The notes: generated by a model from the sequence alone, not told the origin. Counted from the first letter of the stretch, positions 34,780 through 43,771 are shown. The stretch: 54,606 nucleotides of DNA from Marinibaculum pumilum (GCF_042646425.1 NZ_JBHRTR010000049.1:1-54606); one strand, 5' to 3'. Numbers and translations: made by a program.

Positions 34780-35604
34780 TCAGGCGGCCTGTCGCCAGGC
34801 GATGAATATCCCGTCCAGCACCGTTGCCGGCGCCACCGGCGGGTTCCGCGCCGCGATCGCGATGCCGGCCAGGCCCGGCGGCCCCTGCTCCGCGTTGGGG
34901 GCCAGGCGGGCCAGCTGCGCCGGCGTGGCGACGACCAGGGCCTGACCGCCGCAGCCGACCTCGACCCCGTCCTCGACCGCACGCACCACGCCGCCGGTGA
35001 GGACCGCCAGTGCGGCGGCATCCTCCGCCGGCTGCGCCGAGCGCAGATAGACCGCCTCCAGCGCCACGGCGCCGTTGGCATGGGTCTGGAACCGCTCCTT
35101 CCAGAAATGCTGCGGCGCCTTGTGCTGGCACAGGAAGAAGATGCTGCCGGGAAAGCCCGGCAGGGTCGCGAAGCCCAGGCTGAAGCCGACCAACGCCTGA
35201 CTGCCGTCCGGCAGGGTCGTCTGGCGCTCGAACGCGAACGGAGCGAAGGTCCGCACCCCGCGTGCCGCCAGCGCCTCCAGGTCGGCGTGGGCATCGGCGG
35301 TGGTCAACGCCAGCATGGACAGGCCCGGCCCGTCCTGCAGGACGTCGCGGTTATGCGCGCCGAAGCTGAAGCGCGGCGGCACCTCCTCCGGCCCATGCGG
35401 GGCGACCGTCGCCGGCCGGTCGACCTCCAGCAATTCCAGGAACACCCGGTTGGCGAACTGCACCAGCCGGTTGGCGGTGCCCATATGGTCGGGATGACTG
35501 GCGCGCGGCGTCAGGGTGAAGCCGAGCCCCTCCCACGCCGCCGCCGCTTCATCCAGGTTGCGCACTGCGAGCACCGGATGGTCGATCGAACGCTGGCCGG
35601 ACAT
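34780..35604 (-). CDS. VOC-family (glyoxalase-like domain) protein
   Basis: A 274-residue protein with a Glyoxalase-like domain (IDHPVLAVRNLDEAAAAWEGLGFTLTPR at the N-terminus, LVQFANRVFLELLEV), a second VOC half further on (FFLCQHKAPQHFWKERFQTHANGAVALEAVYLRS). The metal ligands are incompletely visible (His8, Glu near 60), and the substrate is unknown. It has GGGGAGG directly before the ATG at 35604. Only 13 bases separate it from the AceE-like gene, so it may be part of its operon. Confidence 0.8.
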   Translation of the reverse strand: MSGQRSIDHPVLAVRNLDEAAAAWEGLGFTLTPRASHPDHMGTANRLVQFANRVFLELLEVDRPATVAPHGPEEVPPRFSFGAHNRDVLQDGPGLSMLALTTADAHADLEALAARGVRTFAPFAFERQTTLPDGSQALVGFSLGFATLPGFPGSIFFLCQHKAPQHFWKERFQTHANGAVALEAVYLRSAQPAEDAAALAVLTGGVVRAVEDGVEVGCGGQALVVATPAQLARLAPNAEQGPPGLAGIAIAARNPPVAPATVLDGIFIAWRQAA

Positions 35605-35617
35605 TGCGCTTCCTCCC

Positions 35618-38014
35618 CTAACCCAAACCGCGCAGGTGCCGGATCGGCCGGCCGGGCGACAGGCCCTGTGCCGCCGCCAGGATCGCCTGGGCGTCAATGC
35701 CGTGGTGGCGGTAGAGCTCGGCGATGGTGCCGGTCTGGCCGAAATGCTCCACCCCCAGCGCGCGGGTGCGATGGCCCTGCACGGCGCCCAGCCAGCCCAG
35801 GGTGGCGGGATGGCCGTCCAGCACGGTAACCAGGCCGCAATGGGCCGGCGCCTCCGCCAGCAGCCGCTCCACATGCGACCGGGCATGCACCAGGCCGCGT
35901 TCGCGGGCGCGGGCCGCCGCGGTCCAGCCGGCGTTCAGCCGGTCGGCCGAGGTCACCGCCAGCAGGCCGACATCGCGGCGGTCCTCCGCCATCAGCCCGG
36001 TGGCCGCGATTGCCTCCGGCGCCACCGCGCCGGTGAAGGCGACGATGGCCTCGGCATTCGGGCCGGGCCGGCGGAGCCAGTAGGCGCCGTCGACGATGTC
36101 GCGCGCCAGGTCGGGCGTCATCTCGCGCCGGATCTGCTCCACCGGCCGGGTGGAGAGCCGCAGGTAGACCGAACCCCCGGTCTCGTCGCGCAGCCAGGTG
36201 CGTTCCGCCGGCTGGCCCTCGCCGTCGCGCTGCAGATAGTCGAAGGCGAAGCGCAGGATCACCGCCAGCTCGTCGACGAAGGCGGGTTCGAACGCCGCCA
36301 GCCCGTCCTGTGCCATGCCGATCAGCGGCGTGCCGATCGACTGGTGGGCGCCGCCCTCCGGCGCCAGGGTGACGCCGGACGGGGTCGCCACCAGCAGGAA
36401 GCGGGCATCCTGGTAGCAGGCATAGTTCAGCGCATCCAGGCCGCGGGCGATGAACGGGTCGTAGAGGGTGCCGACCGGCAGGACCCGCGCCCCGAACAGG
36501 GAATGCGACAGGCCAGCCGCGGCCAGGGTCAGGAACAGGTTCATCTCCGCGATGCCCAGTTCCAGGTGCTGGCCCTTCGGCCCGGCCGCCCATTTCTGCG
36601 CCGAGGCGATGCGTTCCTCGCGGAACAGGTCGGCCATCGCCTGGCGCGCGAACAGGCCGCGGCGGTTCACCCAGGGGCCCAGGTTGGTGGAGACGGTGAC
36701 GTCGGGCGAGGTGGTGAGGATCGCGTCGGCCAGCGGCCCGCCGGACTTCGCCAGGTTGTCCAGGATCTTGCCGAAGCCGAACTGGGTGGAGGTCACCGCC
36801 GGCACGTCGGCCGGCAGGGTGTCGGGCACCGGCACCGCCGGCGCGGCATGGCGGCGGGTGCCCTCGGCATTGAACGGCACGCCGTCGAGGAAATCGCGCA
36901 GCTCGCCCGCCGGCAGGTCCAGCCCCTCGAACGGCTCCCATTCATGCCCTTCCCGCACCTTCATCGCCTGGCGGAAGGCGGACATCTGGTCCGGGGTCAT
37001 CAGGCCGGCATGATTGTCCTTGTGCCCGGCCAGAGGCAGGCCGTAGCCCTTCACCGTATAGGCCAGGAAGCAGACCGGCCGGTCGGTCGGCGCGCTCTCG
37101 AAGGCGTCGACCAGGCTCTCCAGGTCGTGGCCGGCCAGGTTGGTCATCAGGGCGGCCAGCTGGTCGTCGGAGCGGCGCTCCAGCAGCGCGGTGACATCGC
37201 CCTGGTCGCCGATCTCGTCCATCAGCCGCTTCCGCCAGGCGGCGCCGCCCTGGAAGGTCAGCGCGGAGTAGAGCTGGTTCGGGCAGCGGTCGATCCAGTC
37301 GCGAAGCGCGTCGCCGCCGGGCTCGGCGAAGGCCGCCTCCAGCAGGCGGCCGTATTTCAGCACACGGACCTCCCAGTCCATCGCGGTGAACAGGGCGGAG
37401 ATGCGGTCGTACAGCCCCTCGCGCACCACCGCGTCCAGGCTCTGGCGGTTATAGTCGATCACCCACCAGCAGTTCCGCAGGCCGTGCTTCCAGCCCTCCA
37501 GCAGGCATTCGAAGATATTGCCCTCGTCCAGCTCCGCATCGCCGACGAGCGCGATCATCCGCCCCTCCGGCCGGTCGAGCCGGCCATGGGCGGCCAGATA
37601 GTCCTGCACCAGGCTGGCGAACACAGTCACGCCGGCGCCCAGGCCGACGGAGCCGGTGGAGAAGTCGACATCGTCGCCGTCCTTGGTGCGCGACGGATAG
37701 GACTGCGCGCCGCCGAAGCCGCGGAACGCTTCCATCTTCGCGCGATCCTGATGGCCCAACAGGTACTGGATGGCATGGAAGACCGGGCTGGCATGGGGCT
37801 TCACCGCGACCCGGTCCTGTGGCCGCAGCACGGCGAAATAGAGCGCCGTCATGATCGTCGCCAGGGAGGCGGAGGAAGCCTGGTGGCCACCCACCTTCAG
37901 CCCGTCGCCGGTGTCGCGCAGATGGTTGGCGTTGTGGATCATCCAGGTCGCCAGCCACAGCACCTTGCGCTGCAGCGCCGCCAGCCGGCGGCTTTCGCCT
38001 GCGTCCAGGCTCAT
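35618..38014 (-). CDS. AceE/transketolase-like thiamine diphosphate enzyme (798 aa)
   Basis: A homodimer-type 2-oxoacid dehydrogenase E1 relative, annotated as transketolase in many genomes. The N-terminal half has VGGHQASSASLATIMTALYF (41-60) and the thiamine-diphosphate motif GDAELDEGN (158-166) with DYNRQ (187-191). The C-terminal half has transketolase-type segments (TNLGPWVNRRGLFARQAMADLF, LGIAEMNLFLTLAAAGLS). The ATG at 38014 has GGGAGTGGGCG upstream. Length is shorter than AceE (887 aa in E. coli) and no E2/E3 genes lie near, so the reaction (oxoacid decarboxylation or ketol transfer) remains open. It has TRAP transporter genes upstream on the same strand. Confidence 0.82.
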   Translation of the reverse strand: MSLDAGESRRLAALQRKVLWLATWMIHNANHLRDTGDGLKVGGHQASSASLATIMTALYFAVLRPQDRVAVKPHASPVFHAIQYLLGHQDRAKMEAFRGFGGAQSYPSRTKDGDDVDFSTGSVGLGAGVTVFASLVQDYLAAHGRLDRPEGRMIALVGDAELDEGNIFECLLEGWKHGLRNCWWVIDYNRQSLDAVVREGLYDRISALFTAMDWEVRVLKYGRLLEAAFAEPGGDALRDWIDRCPNQLYSALTFQGGAAWRKRLMDEIGDQGDVTALLERRSDDQLAALMTNLAGHDLESLVDAFESAPTDRPVCFLAYTVKGYGLPLAGHKDNHAGLMTPDQMSAFRQAMKVREGHEWEPFEGLDLPAGELRDFLDGVPFNAEGTRRHAAPAVPVPDTLPADVPAVTSTQFGFGKILDNLAKSGGPLADAILTTSPDVTVSTNLGPWVNRRGLFARQAMADLFREERIASAQKWAAGPKGQHLELGIAEMNLFLTLAAAGLSHSLFGARVLPVGTLYDPFIARGLDALNYACYQDARFLLVATPSGVTLAPEGGAHQSIGTPLIGMAQDGLAAFEPAFVDELAVILRFAFDYLQRDGEGQPAERTWLRDETGGSVYLRLSTRPVEQIRREMTPDLARDIVDGAYWLRRPGPNAEAIVAFTGAVAPEAIAATGLMAEDRRDVGLLAVTSADRLNAGWTAAARARERGLVHARSHVERLLAEAPAHCGLVTVLDGHPATLGWLGAVQGHRTRALGVEHFGQTGTIAELYRHHGIDAQAILAAAQGLSPGRPIRHLRGLG

Positions 38015-38103
38015 CGCCCACTCCCGTTTCCGTGCTTTCAAGCTGCCCACCCAGGGGCCCGCATGATGATGGCGCCGTTACCGGCGTAGTCCAGACTTGG
38101 CGC

Positions 38104-40056
38104 TCACGCGCTGGCCGGCCTGCGCCGCAGCAGGAAGGCGGCACCGTACAGCACGGCCACCAGGGCGGCACCGATCAGGTCGGTGTTGTGCTCCGGGATC
38201 AGCAGGGTGACGGAGGCGGCGAGCGCCAGCACCGCCAGCGGCCAGGAGATCCGCCCGACGCCGTAGAGCCAGCGCTCCACCCCGGCGGAGAACAGCCAGA
38301 CGGAGGCGAGGGCCGTGCCGCAGGCCAGCACCACCTCCGCCACCGTGCCATGCAGGATCAGGGCCGGGTTCAGCACGAACAGGAAGGGCAGGAAGAACAG
38401 CACCAGGCCGAATCGCACCGCCACCACGCCGGTCGCCACCGGGCTGGAGCCGGCGATGCCGGCCGCGGCCACGGCCGCCAGCGCCACCGGCGGGGTGATG
38501 AAGGACAGCATGCCCCAGTAGAGGATGAACAGGTGGCTGGCCATCGGGTTCAGCCCCGCCTCCTCCAGCGGCGGCCCCAGGATGATCGCCAGGAAGATGT
38601 AGCAGGCGCTGGCGGTCATCCCCATGCCCAGGATGAAGCTGGTCAGCGCGCCCAGCAGCAGCAGCAGGACGATGCTCTGCCCGGCATATTGCAGCAGCTC
38701 GCGGCTGAAGGCGGTGCCGACCCCGGTGATCGACAGCGCGCCGATGATCAGGCCGATGCCGGCCAGCAGCACCACCAGCTGCGCGATGTTGCGGCCGCCG
38801 GCGAAGAACAGGCCGCCCAGCTGCCGCAGCATCGCGACGGGCCCCTCCTTCAGCAGGGTCGTCGCCGCGCCGACCGCGACCACCAGGGCGGTGGCGACGA
38901 AGGGGGCCAGCCCCTCCATCCGCTCCGCGACGATCAGCCAGATCAGCACCACGAAGCTGGCCAGGAAGCTCCACCCGCCCAGCAGGATGCGCCAGACCGA
39001 CGGCACCTCCTCCTTCGGCAAGGTGGCGAGGCCGGCGCGCGCGGCATAGGCGTCGGCCTGGAACAGCAAAGCGGCATAGAACAGGACCGCCGGCGCGGCG
39101 GCGGCCAGCATCACCTCCGCATAGGACACGTTCAGGAAGTTGGCCATGATGAAGGCGACCACCCCCATCACCGGCGGCATCAGCGCGCCGCCGGTGGAGG
39201 CGCAGGCCTCGATCGCGCCGGCATAGCGGGCGGGATAGCCGCAGCGCTTCATGGTCGGGATCGTCATCGCGCCGGTGGAGATCACGTTGGAGATCACCGA
39301 GCCCGACAGCGAGCCGAAGAAGCCCGAGGACAGGATCGCCACCTTCGCCGGGCCGCCGCGATAGCGGCCCATCAGGGCGGTGGCCAGGTTCATGAAGAAG
39401 GCGCCGCCGCCGAACTGGGTCAGCGCCACGCCGAACAGCAGGAAGCCGATCAGTAGCTCCGTCACCACCCGCATCGGGATGCCGATGATGCTCTCGCTGC
39501 CCAGCGCATGGGCGCGGACCAGTTCCTCCGGCGTGAACTGGAAGCCGAAGAAGACGCCGGGCATGGACCCGGCATAGAGCGGATAGGTGGCGAAGAACAG
39601 GCAGATCAGGAACAGCGACAGGCCGCCGGCGCGGCGCAGCCCCTCCAGGGACAGCACCACCAGAACCGCCGCCACCAGGGTCGGCAAAGCCGGCGCCTGC
39701 AGGTCCCAGCCGCGGGTGATGATCTCTTCCGCGTTCAGGGCCAGCCAGACACCGACGGCCAGCGACAGGACGCTCAGGACGATGTCGTACCAGGGCAGCC
39801 GGTACCGGTCGGCGGCGCGCGCCGGCAGCATCAGGAAGGCGATCGGGAAAAAGGCCGCCGCAATCCAGTAGTAGTAGCCGGTGGAGATCGGCCTGAAGCC
39901 GAAGGCGCCCAGGTTCATCACCTGGTTCAGCGCCATGGCGAGGCCGATGCCGCAGAGCAGGCCGACGATGAGGCGCACGACGGGGCCGCCGCGGGCGGGC
40001 GCGTCGGCGGCGGGCGGCTGGTCCTGATCGGTCTGGGTCATGTTCGACGGGGGCAT
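38104..40056 (-). CDS. TRAP transporter fused permease (TAXI type)
   Basis: A 650-residue inner-membrane permease in which the small and large TRAP subunits are fused, with more than 15 hydrophobic segments. The DctM part shows GGAFFMNLATALMGRYRGGPAKVAILSSGFFGSLSGSVISNV and EACASTGGALMPPVMGVVAFIMANF, the TRAP signature. ATG at 40056 was kept; an alternative ATG is at 40041. It works with the TAXI binding protein upstream for organic acid uptake, driven by an ion gradient. A hairpin element lies in between. Confidence 0.92.
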   Translation of the reverse strand: MPPSNMTQTDQDQPPAADAPARGGPVVRLIVGLLCGIGLAMALNQVMNLGAFGFRPISTGYYYWIAAAFFPIAFLMLPARAADRYRLPWYDIVLSVLSLAVGVWLALNAEEIITRGWDLQAPALPTLVAAVLVVLSLEGLRRAGGLSLFLICLFFATYPLYAGSMPGVFFGFQFTPEELVRAHALGSESIIGIPMRVVTELLIGFLLFGVALTQFGGGAFFMNLATALMGRYRGGPAKVAILSSGFFGSLSGSVISNVISTGAMTIPTMKRCGYPARYAGAIEACASTGGALMPPVMGVVAFIMANFLNVSYAEVMLAAAAPAVLFYAALLFQADAYAARAGLATLPKEEVPSVWRILLGGWSFLASFVVLIWLIVAERMEGLAPFVATALVVAVGAATTLLKEGPVAMLRQLGGLFFAGGRNIAQLVVLLAGIGLIIGALSITGVGTAFSRELLQYAGQSIVLLLLLGALTSFILGMGMTASACYIFLAIILGPPLEEAGLNPMASHLFILYWGMLSFITPPVALAAVAAAGIAGSSPVATGVVAVRFGLVLFFLPFLFVLNPALILHGTVAEVVLACGTALASVWLFSAGVERWLYGVGRISWPLAVLALAASVTLLIPEHNTDLIGAALVAVLYGAAFLLRRRPASA

Positions 40057-40078
40057 GGTCGGAGCCGCCCTGCCCGTT

Positions 40079-40200
40079 CATTCACCCCTGCCGTCGTTCC
40101 CGGGCTTGACCCGGGAACCCATTCCGCCGGCCTTGCCGGACGTCACCGATTGCGGAATGGATCCTCGGGTCAAGCCCGAGGATGACGGAAAAAGTGAATG
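40079..40200. repeat. REP-like palindromic element, copy 2
   Basis: An inverted repeat with a CATTCAC (40079-40085) / GTGAATG (40194-40200) outer pair, then arms CCGTCGTTCCCGGGCTTGAC and its counterpart, and GCGGAATGGATCC. Arms also fold individually. Same plan as the element at 14889-14980. It stands between the TRAP binding protein and permease genes, where it could lower permease expression relative to the binding protein or terminate transcripts. Confidence 0.75.
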
Positions 40201-40222
40201 GGCTGGGCGAAGCGCCTTTGCC

Positions 40223-41380
40223 TCAGCCGCCCAGATGGTCCTTGCGGTACTGCTCCCAGAAGGCTTCCCATTCCTTGCCGGGCAGGCCCTTGTCCAGCGC
40301 CTCGTCGGTGGCGGCGTCCCAGGCGGCCTGCACCGCCTTCATCCGCTCCAGCCGCTTGGCGTTCCAGGTGTCATGGGCATCGGTCCAGACGCCGGCTTCC
40401 TTCAGGTAGCGGACGGCGCCGGGATGGAAGGGCGCGTCGGCCGGCGGCACGCCGGCCTGGTTCACCGACCAGAGCGGCATCACCTTGGTGGCGCCCTTAT
40501 AGTCGTCGAAGCTTTCCGCGATCGCCTTGGTCAGGGCATAGACCTCGTCCTCGGACTGGTCGGCATAGACCGTGACCATCGGATAGCGATAGGCGATCAG
40601 CTCCGCCGGCTGCTCCTCCGACAGGCCGGCGCCCAGGGTCTCGGTATTCGGCGCGAAGAACGGCGCGATGGCGCGCAGATTTTCCCAGCCCTTGGCGTCG
40701 TCGGCCGGGATGTCGGGCCAGAAGATGCCGTGCGGGCTGGCCTCCAGCTCGCGGAACAGGGCGGAGGTCGGCACCCCGCCGGCAGCATCGGCGCGGCCTT
40801 CGATCACCGAGCGCACCGCGGCGGCGTAGGACGGCGTCTCCACCACCTCGACATCGTCGCGGGTCAGGCCGGCGAAGGCCAGGATCGCGTCGTTCTTGGT
40901 GTTGATCGACGGGTTCGCCTTGATATAGGCGATCCGCTTGCCCTTCAGGTCGGCCAGGGTCTTGATGTTGGCATCCTTGGCGGTGGCCAGGCCGTAGCTG
41001 GCCGGCCGGCCCATCACCACCCGCAGGTCCTGCGGCCCCCATTCCTGGGCGGCGAAGTCGTGGATCGCCTCGGTCGCGAAGAACACCTCGTTGGCCAGCC
41101 AGCCCTGGCTGACCCGGCCGGTCTTCAGCGGCAGCAGGCGGCCGATGGAGGTGCCCGAGGGCAGGATGCGGATCCGCGTGTCGTGGTTCTTCATCAGCGC
41201 GTCGGCCACGGCGGAGGCTTCCGCATGGCCGGTGGAGCCGACATCGTAGGCCGACCACATCATCTGGTTGGGGACGCCGTCAGCGGCCTGCGCGGGGGCG
41301 TCTGCGGATGCGGCAAGGCCCAGCCCGATGGCCAGGATGCCGGCGGCGGCAAACGCAGTGATCCTGCGATCTGCGGTCAT
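40223..41380 (-). CDS. TAXI-family TRAP solute-binding protein
   Basis: A 385-residue periplasmic binding protein. The signal peptide (ITAFAAAGILAIGLGLAASADAPAQAA) is followed by the TAXI fold: MMWSAYDVGSTGHAEASAVADALMKN, RILPSGTSIGRLLPLKTGRVSQGW and LKGKRIAYIKANPSINTKNDAILAFAGL. The start at 41380 has AGGGAGGAATGAAGA before ATG. TAXI proteins take up dicarboxylates or other carboxylated compounds; the ligand here is not known. Paired with the fused permease downstream. Confidence 0.9.
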   Translation of the reverse strand: MTADRRITAFAAAGILAIGLGLAASADAPAQAADGVPNQMMWSAYDVGSTGHAEASAVADALMKNHDTRIRILPSGTSIGRLLPLKTGRVSQGWLANEVFFATEAIHDFAAQEWGPQDLRVVMGRPASYGLATAKDANIKTLADLKGKRIAYIKANPSINTKNDAILAFAGLTRDDVEVVETPSYAAAVRSVIEGRADAAGGVPTSALFRELEASPHGIFWPDIPADDAKGWENLRAIAPFFAPNTETLGAGLSEEQPAELIAYRYPMVTVYADQSEDEVYALTKAIAESFDDYKGATKVMPLWSVNQAGVPPADAPFHPGAVRYLKEAGVWTDAHDTWNAKRLERMKAVQAAWDAATDEALDKGLPGKEWEAFWEQYRKDHLGG

Positions 41381-41418
41381 TCTTCATTCCTCCCTAGCAC
41401 TTGCCTGCCCCGTTTCCA

Positions 41419-41473
41419 GGCCGGTCCGGTGAGGACCGGCCCGGTGCGGCAGGCGGTCTGCGGTCAAGCCGCA
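41419..41473 (-). other. Two hairpins upstream of the TAXI gene
   Basis: GGCCGGTCC (41419-41427) pairs with GGACCGGCC (41433-41441), a perfect 9-bp stem with a 5-base loop. TGCGG (41459-41463) pairs with CCGCA (41469-41473). The spacer 41381-41648 otherwise shows no gene. These may end the transcript of the motility-type gene or form leader structure of the TAXI mRNA. Confidence 0.45.
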
Positions 41474-41648
41474 GGTCCGTTGGCACAGTGATGCGCGCGG
41501 GAAGAATGCGGTCTGTCAGGAGGGGTGTAAAGCGAGGCGCCTGCAAATCAGGCCCGCAGAACAGGTTTGCGCGGGCAGTGCAGGCACGCCGGGACGGTTC
41601 AGGCGCCGGTGGCCGGGCCGTGTTCGAAGGGGATGGAGCTGGAGCGGC

Positions 41649-41873
41649 TCAGGTCTTGATGTCGAGCAGCGCGCCGGTCATCTGGTCCGCCGTCTTCAGG
41701 GTGGCGGCACCGGCCTCGAACTGGGTCTGCGCGGCGATCAGGTCGACGACATCGGCGGCCTGCACGGTCCGCCCGGTCACGATACGCTCGGCGGCACGGG
41801 CCGCACCCTGCTGCGCCTGGCTCAGGGCCTTCAGGGCCGCCTGGGTGGCGTTTGCGGTGCTGGCGATATTCAT
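41649..41873 (-). CDS. Putative motility protein (FlgC/YjfB-like), 74 aa
   Basis: A 74-residue protein starting MNIASTANATQAALKALSQ. The C-terminal part AQTQFEAGAATLKTADQMTGALLDI is like the C-terminal helix of flagellar rod and hook proteins (NxxxLKxxDxMxxxLLDI) and the small putative motility family seen near flagellar genes. No other flagellar gene is in the window, and no signal or membrane segment is seen. Probably part of a coiled-coil structure; GGAAGCCGAT precedes the ATG. Confidence 0.65.
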   Translation of the reverse strand: MNIASTANATQAALKALSQAQQGAARAAERIVTGRTVQAADVVDLIAAQTQFEAGAATLKTADQMTGALLDIKT

Positions 41874-42287
41874 ATCGGCTTCCGTCGTGTCAGCATTCTG
41901 CCTGTGGCGGCATCGGCCGCCCGTATCCCCACCATATCGTCCGATTCGCCCCGGATGAAAGGGGTTTTTCGTCGCAGAGGGCCCCGGAACCCCGTCGCGA
42001 CAGGCCCGGCAGGATGCCGGAGGAGCAAAAAGCGCGTTTTTTCGCGGATTTTCGGGCTCATATATCCGCCTCCGATTTTTGGCAACCACAAAATATGGTA
42101 TGCAGCTGATCGTGACGTGCGGAGCTGCGGCGCGTCGCAACCGGGCTGACGCCCAAATGGCCATCGGTCATCGGGCCGCTTCCGGACGGGTTCCGGGAGA
42201 GGGTTTTCCCAGGGAAGGATTTCCGGGGGCTACCTTCGGGGTGCTTCCTTCGGGGACTTCCGATGTTCCGCGACAAGGGAGAGCAAC
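41874..42287. other. Long spacer ahead of the HU gene, no gene seen
   Basis: This 414-base stretch separates the motility-type gene (minus) from HU (plus). The middle (42025-42100) is distinctly AT-rich for this window and contains the A/T-flanked palindrome AAAAAGCGCGTTTTTT (42027-42042). It must hold both promoters. Short open frames crossing it lack ribosome sites and recognisable products. Confidence 0.6.
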
Positions 42288-42566
42288 TTGAACAAGGCCG
42301 ACATGATCAACATCGTGCGTGAGCAGACGAATTCGACGAAGGCCGCGGCCACCAGTGCCGTCGATGCGCTGTTCGATTCCATGGCGAAGAACCTGAAGAA
42401 GGACGGTGCCCTCAGCATCGCCGGCTTCGGCGGCTTCAAGGTCACCAAGCGCGCCGCCCGTACCGGCCGCAATCCGCAGACCGGCGAAAAGATCAAGATC
42501 AAGGCCAGCAAGTCGGTCCGTTTCCGGCCGGCGAAGGCGCTGAAGGATTCCCTCGGCAAGCGCTGA
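42288..42566 (+). CDS. HU-family DNA-binding protein
   Basis: A 92-residue HU/IHF-type nucleoid protein. It starts with TTG (GGGAGAGCAAC upstream) and reads NKADMINIVREQTNSTKAAATSAVDALFDSM, then has GALSIAGFGGFKVTKRAARTGRNPQTGEKI, the DNA-binding arm with the RxGRNPxTG motif, and a C-terminal KSVRFRPAKALKDSLG. Full length for the family. The gene stands alone and has a hairpin after its stop. Confidence 0.95.
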   Translation: MNKADMINIVREQTNSTKAAATSAVDALFDSMAKNLKKDGALSIAGFGGFKVTKRAARTGRNPQTGEKIKIKASKSVRFRPAKALKDSLGKR

Positions 42567-42597
42567 CCCCGGGGCTGGCAGTAGGGCCGACAGCAGC

Positions 42598-42616
42598 GGC
42601 CGGCGAACCGCCGGCC
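42598..42616 (+). terminator. Hairpin after the HU gene
   Basis: GGCCGGCG (42598-42605) and CGCCGGCC (42609-42616) form a perfect 8-bp stem with the loop AAC, 32 bases after the stop. A T run is lacking. Likely terminator. Confidence 0.45.
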
Positions 42617-42728
42617 GGGCCCGACCGATCCCCTGGTCCCTCGCCCGACACTTTCGGCGCGGGATCGGCAGGAGCCATGGTGCCGCAAGCTCCGACGAAG
42701 AGGCAGCGGCACTATGGACTGCCTCCTT

Positions 42729-43754
42729 TTATGCGCCGCGGCCTGGATGACCGTCGTTCCGGTCACCCGCCATTTTTCCGTCATCCGCCGGCCCGTCATC
42801 CGCCGGCCCGTCGTCCGCATCCGGGCCCGCATCCGGGACTGTCGAAGCCCCGCTTGCGGCATCGAAGGTGCCGTGCAGCCGCCAGCGGCCGGGCCGTCCG
42901 CCCCGGCAACGCAGCAGGTCCAGGTCCCAGCAGGGGGGCGGCAGGATGCCCGCCACCTCGATTTCCGGGGCCTCGATTTCCGCCGCCTCGATTTCCGCCG
43001 TTTCCCGGCCAGCTCCCGTGCCTTCGCCGGCCTGCCGAACCGACGGCCGGGCCGCGATCCGCCAGCGGGTGAGCGAGGGGCAGCTGCGCCCCGCCGCACC
43101 GGGATCCGGCCGCAGCAGGAGCAGCGGCCGCCCGGAGCGTTCCGCCGCCAGCTGCAGGCGCCGCAACGCGACATCCGGCAGGGCCGCGCCGACGCGCGCG
43201 ACCTCTCCCACGACGGCGGCGGCAGGGCTGTCCCGCAGCGCCTCCTCCAGCGCCCAGAACAGGTCCTCCTCCCGCCGCGCCTCCGCCAGGACCAGGCTCT
43301 CGGTCGCCAGGCCGCAGGCCCGCAGCCCCGGGCCGTAGGGCAGCCCGTCCTCCTGCCGCCGCGGCAGCAGGCGGCACCAGATCACCGGTGCCCCCGCCCC
43401 CCTGGCTGCCTGCTGGCCGGCCGCCTGCTGGAAGCGGCCGGCCAGGAAGGCGGCAAAGGCGATCGCCGCCGTCTCCCCGCCGCTGCCGCCGGCAGAGACG
43501 GCACAGATCTCGTGCAGCCCGCCGGCCGGCAGGCCGTGCCAGGGCAGGGCCGCATCGACGGCCGGCAGGCCGAGGGCGACCGCCCCGGACTGCTGCGCCC
43601 TGGGCTGCTGCGCCCCGGGCTGCTGCGCCATGGCGGCAGGGCCGCCGGAGGCGCGCGTGGGGTCGGTGACGGCAGCGAGAAGCCGCCGCGCTTCCTGGAT
43701 GCGCAATGTCTGGCGCAGTGCCGCGACGGCGGCGGTGGGCGGAACGGAGGACAT
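42729..43754 (-). CDS. imuA: ImuA (RecA-like SOS mutagenesis protein)
   Basis: A 341-residue protein from ATG 43754 starting MSSVPPTAAVAALRQTLRIQEARRL. The RecA-like core is LGLPAVDAALPWHGLPAGGLHEICAVSAGGSGGETAAIAF, which is the ImuA pattern, then LRACGLATESLVLAEARREEDLFWALEEALRDSPAAAVVGEVARV. ImuA binds RecA and ImuB and supports error-prone repair. The gene is unlinked, about 14 kb from imuB-dnaE2, whereas imuA usually begins that operon. A LexA box lies at the start codon. There is no clear ribosome site before this ATG, and the frame continues upstream, so the start is uncertain. The C-terminal third is low complexity (AEIEAAEIEAPEIEVAG, ADDGPADDGPADDG). Confidence 0.85.
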   Translation of the reverse strand: MSSVPPTAAVAALRQTLRIQEARRLLAAVTDPTRASGGPAAMAQQPGAQQPRAQQSGAVALGLPAVDAALPWHGLPAGGLHEICAVSAGGSGGETAAIAFAAFLAGRFQQAAGQQAARGAGAPVIWCRLLPRRQEDGLPYGPGLRACGLATESLVLAEARREEDLFWALEEALRDSPAAAVVGEVARVGAALPDVALRRLQLAAERSGRPLLLLRPDPGAAGRSCPSLTRWRIAARPSVRQAGEGTGAGRETAEIEAAEIEAPEIEVAGILPPPCWDLDLLRCRGGRPGRWRLHGTFDAASGASTVPDAGPDADDGPADDGPADDGKMAGDRNDGHPGRGA

Positions 43755-43756
43755 AT

Positions 43757-43771
43757 GTTCGTTATATGTTC
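43757..43771 (+). promoter_or_regulatory. LexA box at the imuA start
   Basis: GTTC-GTTATAT-GTTC (43757-43771) matches the alphaproteobacterial SOS box. It ends only three bases upstream of the presumed imuA ATG (43754), so LexA bound there would cover the site of transcription start or the ribosome-binding region. Confidence 0.85.
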
